Shown here: piece by piece, positions 34,604 to 43,300 of the stretch | Numbering within the stretch: the stretch's first letter is position 1 | Layout: each line of letters starts with the position of its first letter | Assembly: GCA_025774935.1 (NCBI GenBank) | Contig: JALGZK010000001.1 | Location: 414,591-478,590, forward strand | Length of the DNA stretch: 64,000 nt | Source: a bacterium | Lineage (GTDB): Bacteria; Joyebacterota; Joyebacteria; Joyebacterales; Joyebacteraceae | Direction: 5' to 3' | Notes under the pieces: generated by a model | Seen by the model: the letters and a program-made list of their open reading frames with translations, nothing else | What the model was told of the DNA's origin: nothing | The model's database searches: none | Program-made: the position numbers and the translations under genes

Positions 34604-35191
34604 ATGGAACAGGTGCGGCGGTTGCGCAATCACGCGGCTCGGGCTGGCCGCGTCCTCGTTCTCCTGACCGGCATCCTCTTCGCGCTGGTGGCATCGGCGT
34701 CGGCCGACACTTCCACGCTCATCGAGGGCGAGGACTACTGGGGTTGGAACGACATCGGCGGGAACATGATCGGGGTCGAGTGGTGCTCCACGGCGAGCGG
34801 GGAGTACACGGTCGACCACATCGACGTTCCGGGCGAGTGGGTGAGGCTGACGCTCACGCTCGCTTCGTCGGGCTGCTACTCCATCACGGTCGGCTATCAG
34901 GCGTACAACGGCGCTGAGATCGATCTCCGTGTGACGATCGAGAAGGGGGCGCCGACGGGTGAGGACGTCCACGAGGACTTCTCGCTCATCGGTTGGGGTA
35001 TCGGGTGAAACGCCGTCCCGACGGCTACCGGGAGTAGCCAGTTCTGCCTGAACGAGGGCGACTACGACATCCTCATCAGACTTGTGGACGGGACCCGCAC
35101 GCGCATCGACTACCTGCTCTTCGAGCCTGTCGACACCGCCGTGAGCAACGAAGTGACAACGTGGGGGACCATCAAGGCGCTCTTCCGCTAA
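34604..35191 (+). pseudogene. Secreted carbohydrate-binding-module-like protein with an in-frame TGA
   Basis: The ATG at 34604 has GGAGGAG upstream and opens a signal peptide (VLVLLTGILFALVASASA). The mature part resembles CBM6/CBM35-type beta-sandwich modules: LIEGEDYWGWNDIGG, ASGEYTVDHIDVPGEWVRL and CYSITVGYQAYNGAEIDLRV. The frame meets TGA at 35006-35008 after LIGWGIG. It then continues unchanged with sensible sequence (NAVPTATGSSQFCLNEGDYD, RIDYLLFEP, TTWGTIKALFR) to TAA at 35189-35191. A single TGG-to-TGA change would explain it, as Trp fits the context. Without read-through the product is 134 residues and lacks the last strands. Confidence 0.7.
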
Positions 35192-35335
35192 CCCCTGCGT
35201 CCGCGAACGCAAGACTCGCAGGAGACGCCGCCCGACACCGCCGCCGGGCGGCGTCTCTGCGTCCGGGAAGCGTGCCTCGCCCGCGCCGCCTCCCGCCGGT
35301 CGCGCCGGGACTCGTCAGAGGCGTGCATCACGTGG

Positions 35336-35341
35336 TACAAT
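35336..35341 (+). promoter_or_regulatory. Candidate -10 element for the BNR-repeat gene
   Basis: TACAAT in GTGGTACAAT, matching the recurring extended -10. The ATG at 35380 is about 30 bases past the expected start of transcription. There is no good -35. Confidence 0.4.
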
Positions 35342-35379
35342 GGTCAAGAACACCGATGAGCCTCAACCGGAGGTACGGC

Positions 35380-37140
35380 ATGGCGTCCCGCGTCGTCTTA
35401 TCACTCTCGCTAGTGTCCCTTCTCGCGGCGTCTACGGGCGCCGCGCTAGCCGCGCCGGGGGAGATGATCGAGCGCCCCGCCACGCAGGCGGAACTCCGGC
35501 GGATGGCCGACGCCGGGCCGGTCCCCTCGGTCTGGTTCGAGCCGTACGATCCAACCTCTGAGCTGCCGTCGTTCGCCCACGCGGCCGGCGCGGACCCTGC
35601 CCGCAGGTGGGATCCCGTCAACTGGCGCATCAACTCGGACATGACGACAGAGGTGCAGAACGAGGAGCAGGTCGTCGTGAACCCGACGGACCCGGAAAAC
35701 CTCGTGGCCATCTGGCGCGACTTCCGTCTCGGCTACCGGCGCGTCGGGGTCGCGTACTCGTTCGACGGCGGCTTCACGTGGACCGACTCGCTCATGGACG
35801 AGCCGACCTACCCGCGCCACAGCGATCCAGGCCTCACGACAGACAGGTTCGGCGGCATCTACGCGGTCATCCTCTCGTACACGGGGAACACCTCGGAGCC
35901 GAACGGCCTCTTCGTCGCCAAATCGGAGGACGGCGGGGTGACGTGGGGCCCGTTCGTGCCGGTCGTCAACGGCGTGCCAGGCGTCTTCGAGGACAAGGAA
36001 CTCATCGCGTGCGACCGCACCGGGGGCGTACACGACGGGAACCTCTACGTGACGTGGGCGCGGTTCTGGAGCACGCTCATCATGAGCTCGAGGTCAACAG
36101 ACGGCGGAGCGAGCTTCCAGAGCCCGGTCCAGGTCAGCGACCTCGGCGGCGTCCAGTGGCCGGTGCCAGCCGTCGGCCCGGACGGCACCGTGTACATCGC
36201 GTGGGTGCACTACTCACCGGCTCAGATCCGCCTCGACCGCTCGTACGACGGCGGCGCGACGTTCGGGAACGACACCATCGTCACCGACACGGACACGGGG
36301 TCGCTCGACATCAACGGAGGGGTGAGGGTCTTCTGCTTCCCGGCCATGGAGTGCGACATCACAGGCGGGACCTTCAACGGGCGGCTCTACATCGCGTACA
36401 TGGATGAGGGCTTCGGTGACTACGACATCTTTCTGCGGTACTCCGACGACCACGGCGAGACCTGGTCATCGCCACTCCGCGTGAACGACGACTTCCTCGG
36501 CAACGGCGCCGACCAGTTTCACCCGTGGACCGTCGTCAGCCCCGACGGAGTCGTGAACATCATCTTCTACGACCGGCGACACGATCCATCCAACCTCCTC
36601 ATGGATCTCTACCTCGCGCAGTCGCTCGACGGGGGGCAGTCGTTCGAACCGAACGTCAGGCTCACGTCGGTCTCCTCCGACCCGACCGCCGGCAGCGAGA
36701 GAGCGGGCCTCATCGGCGAGTACATCGGTCTGGCGGCCATCTCAGCCGACCGCGTCGTCCCGGTCTGGACCGACACGCGGCTCGGGAACCAGGACGCGTT
36801 CACGACGGTCTACGACCCGACGTTCGCCGGCGTGCCGGACGGGATGCAGGCCGCGCGACTCAGCCTCGCGGCGCCGAGGCCGAACCCGGCGACGCTCGAC
36901 AGCCGCCTCGCGTTCGCGGCACCGGGAGCGGACGACGTCGCCGCGGAGATCTACGACGTCTCCGGACGGCTCGTCAGGTCGCTCTCAGCCCGCGCGGGAG
37001 CGGACGGAGCGGGGGAGATCACGTGGGACGGCGCCGATGCGTCGGGTCGACCGGTCGCGTCGGGTGTCTACTTCCTCCGGGCGAGTGTCGAGGCGGCGGG
37101 CTCCGCCGAGGCGACCGCGAAGATCGTCGTGCTCAGGTAG
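35380..37140 (+). CDS. Secreted BNR/Asp-box beta-propeller (sialidase-like) with FlgD-like C-terminus
   Basis: 586 residues. I chose the ATG at 35380 because GGAGGT (35369-35374) is correctly spaced and the signal peptide then starts at once (VVLSLSLVSLLAASTGAALA). BNR/Asp-box repeats of the form SxDGGxTW occur several times (SFDGGFTWTD, SEDGGVTWG, STDGGASFQ, SYDGGATFG, SDDHGETWSS, SLDGGQSFE), as in sialidase propellers. The catalytic Arg triad of true sialidases is not evident, so enzymatic activity is doubtful. A FlgD-like domain ends the protein (APRPNPATLDSRLAF, YDVSGRLV, ASGVYFLR). A terminator hairpin follows. Confidence 0.88.
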   Translation: MASRVVLSLSLVSLLAASTGAALAAPGEMIERPATQAELRRMADAGPVPSVWFEPYDPTSELPSFAHAAGADPARRWDPVNWRINSDMTTEVQNEEQVVVNPTDPENLVAIWRDFRLGYRRVGVAYSFDGGFTWTDSLMDEPTYPRHSDPGLTTDRFGGIYAVILSYTGNTSEPNGLFVAKSEDGGVTWGPFVPVVNGVPGVFEDKELIACDRTGGVHDGNLYVTWARFWSTLIMSSRSTDGGASFQSPVQVSDLGGVQWPVPAVGPDGTVYIAWVHYSPAQIRLDRSYDGGATFGNDTIVTDTDTGSLDINGGVRVFCFPAMECDITGGTFNGRLYIAYMDEGFGDYDIFLRYSDDHGETWSSPLRVNDDFLGNGADQFHPWTVVSPDGVVNIIFYDRRHDPSNLLMDLYLAQSLDGGQSFEPNVRLTSVSSDPTAGSERAGLIGEYIGLAAISADRVVPVWTDTRLGNQDAFTTVYDPTFAGVPDGMQAARLSLAAPRPNPATLDSRLAFAAPGADDVAAEIYDVSGRLVRSLSARAGADGAGEITWDGADASGRPVASGVYFLRASVEAAGSAEATAKIVVLR

Positions 37141-37173
37141 CCGTCACTCACCCCCCTTGACCATCTCCGATCT

Positions 37174-37213
37174 CGAAGCGGTCGCCGGAACCACCGGCGG
37201 CCGCTTCGCGTTT
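37174..37213 (+). terminator. Hairpin terminator after the BNR gene
   Basis: CGAAGCGG and CGCCGG (37174-37188) pair with CCGGCG and CCGCTTCG (37194-37208) across one T-G position, with the loop AACCA, and are followed by CGTTT. Confidence 0.55.
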
Positions 37214-37229
37214 CCGGCCAATACTCACT

Positions 37230-37257
37230 TTGACAGCGGGGGGAACCGTGGTATAAT
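37230..37257 (+). promoter_or_regulatory. Consensus sigma70 promoter of the giant GEVED gene
   Basis: TTGACA at 37230-37235, a 16-base spacer and TATAAT at 37252-37257 in the GTGGTATAAT context. Both hexamers are perfect, and this is the strongest promoter seen in the window. Confidence 0.75.
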
Positions 37258-37290
37258 GTCGCCGCCAGATAGTTAGGAACGGGGAACACC

Positions 37291-37351
37291 ATGATTTCTC
37301 GTTGTTCATAACTCTATTGCGAGGCACTCCGCGTCGACGCGCGAGTGCCTC
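37291..37351 (+). promoter_or_regulatory. Leader with mini-ORF and hairpin ahead of the giant GEVED gene
   Basis: A six-codon ORF (MISRCS, 37291-37311) with a purine-rich site upstream is followed by a strong hairpin. GAGGCACTC (37321-37329) pairs perfectly with GAGTGCCTC (37343-37351), and an inner GCG/CGC stem extends it. The main ATG lies 20 bases after the hairpin. The order resembles a translation-linked attenuator, though a simple mRNA-stabilising stem is equally possible. Confidence 0.35.
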
Positions 37352-37370
37352 CTTCGTTGGGGGAAAGACA

Positions 37371-40300
37371 ATGCGGAGCATCACTCTCGTACTGACTGCC
37401 GCTCTTCTCGTCGCGATGGCCGTTCCGGTGTCCGCCGACTGGGACGAGGGCATGCCGGCCAAGTGGGTCCAGCTGCCGGACCTCGACCCGATCACGAGCG
37501 GCAACATAAACGCCACGGGCACAGACCCATTCCCTTACCTACTTGCCGACGACTTCGAGTGCATCGAACCGGGGTACATCACCGACTTCCACTTCTGGGG
37601 GTCGTGGTATCTCGACCAGCTTCCATTCGGCGACCCGAACAACGTGTTCTTCACGCTGAGCATCCACGCGGACATCCCGGACAGCCTGAGCCCCACCGGC
37701 TACAGCATGCCGGGCGAGTTGCTCTGGACGCTGGAGTTCCATCCCGGTGACTTCACTGCGCGGGTCTGGAGCCAGGGAACGGACCAGGGGTGGTTCGAGC
37801 CGCCGGATCTCTGGGAGTACGGCACCGATCAGACATGCTGGCAGTACAACTTCTACATCGACCCTATCGATGCGTTCTTCCAGCAGGGAACGCCTGAGGT
37901 CCCCATCGTCTACTGGGTGGACATCCAGGCGCACCCGTTCGACACGAGTGCCTTCTTCGGCGTGAAGTGCTCCATCGACCACTGGAATGACGACGCGGTC
38001 TGGGTGCCGGAGAACGAGCCGTACAACGGCGACTGGAACGAGCTCATCTATCCGTTCGGATTTGGTCACCCGTTCGAAGGGCAGTCGATCGACCTCGCCT
38101 TCGTGGTCACCGGCGAGCCCGCCGAGCTCGATTACGGCGACGCGCCCGACCCGATGTGGCCCACGCTCGCGGTGAGCGACGGCGCTCGCCATGCTCTGGG
38201 CGTGCCCGTCTACATGGGGGTCGGCGTGGACGGCGATCCCGACGGACAGCCACACCCGAACGCCCTCGGCGACGATCTCGACGGAAACGACGACGAGGAC
38301 GGAGTCACGTTCACGACCCCGCTCAATCCGGGGCAGCCCGCGTCGGTCGACATCCAGATGTTCACCATCGGCGTCGTCGACGCGTGGATCGACTGGGGCT
38401 CCGACGGAAGCTGGGGCGACGTCGGCGATCAGATCATCTACTCGCAGCCCGTGCTACTGGGCACGAACACCTTCAACTTCAACGTCCCGGCCTGGGTCCC
38501 GGCCGGAACGGTGACGTACGCCAGGTTCCGGATAAGCATGACCGGGGGCCTCCTGCCAACCGGATTCGCGCCGCAGGGCGAGGTCGAGGACTACGAGGTC
38601 ACGATCGGGGAGGGACAGGCGTACAAGTGGATCCAGCCGCCCGATCTCTCGGATCTGGGCATCGACGTGCACGCGACGGATCCCTATATCCTCGCCGATG
38701 ACTTCCTCTGCACCGAGCCAGGCGTCCTGACGCAGATCGAGATCTGGGGTTCCTGGTTCCAGGACTACCTTCCCTTCGGCGGCAACCCGGACGCCATGAC
38801 GTTCACACTGAGCATCCACGCGGACATCCCGGTCGAGCAGAGCCCGACCGGATACAGCATGCCGGGCGACGTGCTCTGGGTCCAGAACTTCGCGCCCGGG
38901 CAGTTCTCGGCAGAGATCTGGGCAGACAATCTCGAGGAAGGGTGGATGGAGCCGCCCGATGTCTACGTCTGGCCCGGCGACACCGTCTGCTGGAAATACA
39001 CGTTCTTCGTGGACATGACCGAGGCGTTCTACCAGGAAGGAACTCCGGGGAACCCCATCGTCTACTGGCTCGACCTCCAGGCCCACCCGGACGATCCAAG
39101 TGCGCTCTTCGGCTGGAAGACCTCGACCGAGCACTGGAACGACGACGCGGTCTGGGTGCAGGGAGTCGAGCCGTACCTCGGAGACTGGTTCGAGCTCCGC
39201 TACCCGCCGGACCATCCGTTCTTCCCCGAGTCGATCGATCTCGCCTTCACGATCACGAGCGAGCCGGTCGACCTCATCGACTGGGGCGACGCGCCCGATC
39301 CGAGCTACCCGACGGTCGCGGCGTCGAACGGCGCGAACCACACGATCGTTCCGGGCGTGTTCATGGGTGCCAGCATCGACCCCGAGACGAACGGTCAGCC
39401 CGACCCGAACGCGCTCGGCGACGATAATGACGGGAACGACGACGAGGACGGCGTGACCATCATCACGCCGCTCGCACCGGGCGCCATGGGGACCGCGAGG
39501 ATCGACGCGTCGACCGCAGGGTTCGTCGATGCGTGGATCGACTTCGACGGTGAAGGGACGTGGGCGCAGGCGTACGACCAGATCTTCGCGAGCACGCCCG
39601 TCATCGCCGGCGTGAACCTGCTCAACTTCGGAGTCCCGCTCACCATACCCGGCGGGCTCACCACGACGGCGCGATATCGGTTCAGCACGGTGGGCGGACT
39701 GCCGTATACGGGCGGGGCACCGGACGGCGAGGTCGAGGACCACACTGTCTACATCGGGCCGGCCGTCGACTACAAGTGGATCCAGAACCCCGACCTGGAC
39801 ACCACCGGCATCGATGTCAACGCGACCCATCCTTACATCCTCGCCGACGACTTCCTCTGCGACCAGAGCGGGCCGATCACCGGGATCTACCTCTTCGCCT
39901 CGTGGCTTGACGACTACCTGCCGGAGGGGGACCCTCAGTCGGTGATGTTCCAGCTGAGCATCCACGCGGACATCCCGGCCGAACAGAGCCCGACGGGCTA
40001 CAGCATGCCGGGCGAGCTGCTGTGGCTGCACCTCATCCCGCCGGGCTCGTTCACCGCGAGCGTCTGGGCTGAGGGGATCGAGGAAGGCTGGATGGACCCG
40101 CCGGACGGGTACATCTTCCCGGCCGACTACACCTGCTGGCGGTACGACTTCACGTTCCCGCCGTCCGAGGCATTCTGGCAGTACGGGACCGCGGACTCGG
40201 CGGTCGTCTACTGGGTCGACATCCAGGCGATGCCCAACGATCCCACGGCGATGTTCGGATGGAAGACGTCGCTCGACCACTGGAACGACGATGCTGTCTG

Positions 40301-43300
40301 GGTCCAGGGAGACGAGCCCTGGCTGGGCGACTGGAACGAGCTCCGCTATCCGCCGGGTCATCCGTTCACCCCGGAGTCCATCGATCTCGCGTTCGGCATC
40401 ATCGGTGAGCCGGGTGAGCTCGACTGGGGCGACGCGCCCGACCCGACGTATCAGACGCTCGGAATCTCCGGGGGTGCGAGCCACGTGCTCGGCGCCGGGC
40501 CTTTCATGGGCGCGAGCGTCGACGCGGACGCCGACGGCCAGCCCAACGCGTCGGCGACCGGCGACGACACCGACGGAAACGACGACGAGGACGGCGTCGT
40601 GTTCACGTCGCCCATCATCGTCGGCCAGACGGCCACGCTCGACGTGACCGCTTCGGCGGCGTGCGCGCTCGACGCATGGATCGACTTCGACGGCGACGGG
40701 CAGTGGTGGACGATCGGAGAACAGGTGTTCGCGAGCGTGACCCTGAACCCCGGCCTCAACTCCCTGAGCTTCCCGGTGCCCGGCACCGCGGTTGCGGGTC
40801 AGTCGTTCATGCGCTTCCGGGTGAGTTCCGCGGGCGGCCTGGGTTACTCCGGCTGGGCTCCCGACGGAGAGGTCGAGGACTACGAGGTCGACATCGAGGC
40901 CGAGACCATCGACTGGGGCGACGCGCCCGACCCGACCTACCCGACCATTGCGGCGTCGAACGGCGCGAATCACACCATCGTGCCCGGCGTGTTCTTGGGA
41001 GCCGCGATCGACGCCGAGGCGGACGGGCAGCCGAATGCGACCGCGACCGGCGACGACATCGCCGGCGTTCCGGACGATGAGGACGGCGTGGTGTTCACAT
41101 CGCCGATCGTCCCCGGGCAGATCGCGACGGTGACCGTCACGGCCTCCCAGAACGGCGTCATCGACGCGTGGATCGACTTCAATGACAACGGCAGCTGGGC
41201 CGATCCCGGCGAGCAGATCTTCGCCGCCACGTTCGTGGCCGCGGGCCCGAACTTCCTGAACTTCCCGGTGCCGGCGAGCGCCGTGATCACCTCTCAGACC
41301 TTCGCGCGGTTCCGCTACAACGTGAACGGAACAGCGCTCCCGTTCACGGGCCCGGCAACCGACGGCGAGGTCGAGGACTACGAGGTCTCCATCGTCGAGG
41401 AGGTCTCGTGCAAGTGGCTCCAGTACCCGGATCTCTCCGAGACTGGCGTCGACGTTAACGCGACCGAGCCGTTCCTCCTCGCCGACGACTTCCTCTGCGA
41501 GGAGCCCGGGTTCATCAACCAGATCGAAATCTGGGGCTCGTGGGCAGGGGACGTGTGGGCGGATCCCACAGAACTCGCGTTCACGCTCAGCATCCACGAG
41601 GACATCCCGGCCGAGGAGAGCCCGACCGGCTACAGCATGCCGGGCGACTTGCTCTGGATCCGGACGTTCGACCCGCTCACGTTCGACATCGATCTCTTCG
41701 CGGACGGGCTACTCGAGGGGTGGCTGGACCCGCCAGACATGTACGTCTGGCCGGGGGACACCATGTGCTGGAAGTACACGTTCTTGATGGACTTCCCGGA
41801 TGGGTTCTACCAGGCGGGGACGCCGGACGATCCCATCGTCTACTGGCTCGACGTCCAGGCGCACGTCCTGACGCCCGGCGTGCACTTCGGTTGGAAGACG
41901 TCGCTCGACCACTGGAACGACGACGCGGTGTGGGTCCAGGGCAATGAACCGTACGTCGGCGACTGGTTCGAGCTCCGGTACCCGCCGGACCATCCGTTCG
42001 CGGGCGAGTCGATCGATCTTGCGTTCTGCATCCAGAGCGATCCAAGCGTGATGTTCGACTGGGGCGATGCGCCCGACGGGCCGTACCCGACGCTCGCCGC
42101 CTCGAACGGCGCGCGCCACCCGCTGGGAGCGGGGCTCTTCCTCGGAGCCAACGTCGACACCGAGCCGAACGGGCAGCCCGACGCCGCAGCGACCGGCGAC
42201 GATCTGAACGGAGTCCCGGATGACGAGGACGGCGTCACGTTCACGACGCCGCTCATCCCCGGACTCCCGGCGAGCGTCAGCGTGGCCTCGTCTGGGGCAG
42301 GCCTCCTCGACGCGTGGATCGACTTCAACGGGAACGGAAGCTGGCTCGACGCTGGCGAGCAGATCGCGGCGTCGACCGGTCTCGTGGCCGGAGCGAACGT
42401 CATCAACTTCAACGTACCGGCCGGAAGCCCGACCGGAACTACGTTCTCGAGGTTCCGCGTGAGCCTGAGCGGCGGCCTCGCGCCGACGGGCATGGCACTG
42501 AACGGCGAGGTGGAGGACCACATGGCCACCATCGTCGAGGCGCTCGATTGGGGCGACGCGCCTGATCCCACGTATCCGACGCTTGCGGCCTCCAACGGCG
42601 CGAACCACGTCATCGTGCCGGGTATCTTCATGGGCGCGTTGGTCGACGCCGAGCTGGACGGACAGCCCGACGGCACGGCGACGGGCGACGACCTCGTCGG
42701 TGTCCCGGACGATGAGGATGGCGTGGTCTTCACGTCGCCGCTCTTCCTCGGCCTCACGGCGAATGTCACCGTCACGGCGTCCGTGGCGGGCGCGCTCGAC
42801 GCGTGGATCGACTTCGACGGGAACGGCAGCTGGGCCGATCCGGGCGAGCAGATCTTCGTGTCGGTGCCGCTCGTGCCGGGACCGAACCCGCTCGGGTTCA
42901 ACGTGCCGGCGGGTGCGGCCATGGGACAGACCTTCGCCAGGTTCCGGTTCAGCATGGCCGGAGGGCTCGGGTTCACCGGTGGTGCCGCCGACGGCGAGGT
43001 CGAGGACCACATGGCGGAGATCGTCGAAGGCGGGACGTTCAAGTGGACCCAGGAACCCGACCTCAGCGATTGGGGCATCGACGTCAACTCGACGATCGAC
43101 TACATCCTCGCGGACGACTTCGAGTGCACGGCGCCTGGGTACATCACCGACATCCACGTCTGGGGCTCCTGGGTCGACGACCTCATGCCTCTCGGCGATC
43201 CGGGCATGGTGACGTTCATCCTGAGCCTGCACGCCGACATCCCGGCCGACGAGAGCCCGACCGGTTACAGCATGCCGGGCGAGGTCCTCTGGATGAAGAC

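Noticed and set aside
20952-35191. TGA read as a sense codon (alternative genetic code), prompted by two in-frame TGAs
   Set aside because: Many intact genes here end in TGA at the correct place, often overlapping the next start (for example 55475, 60988 and 63009), so TGA is a normal stop.
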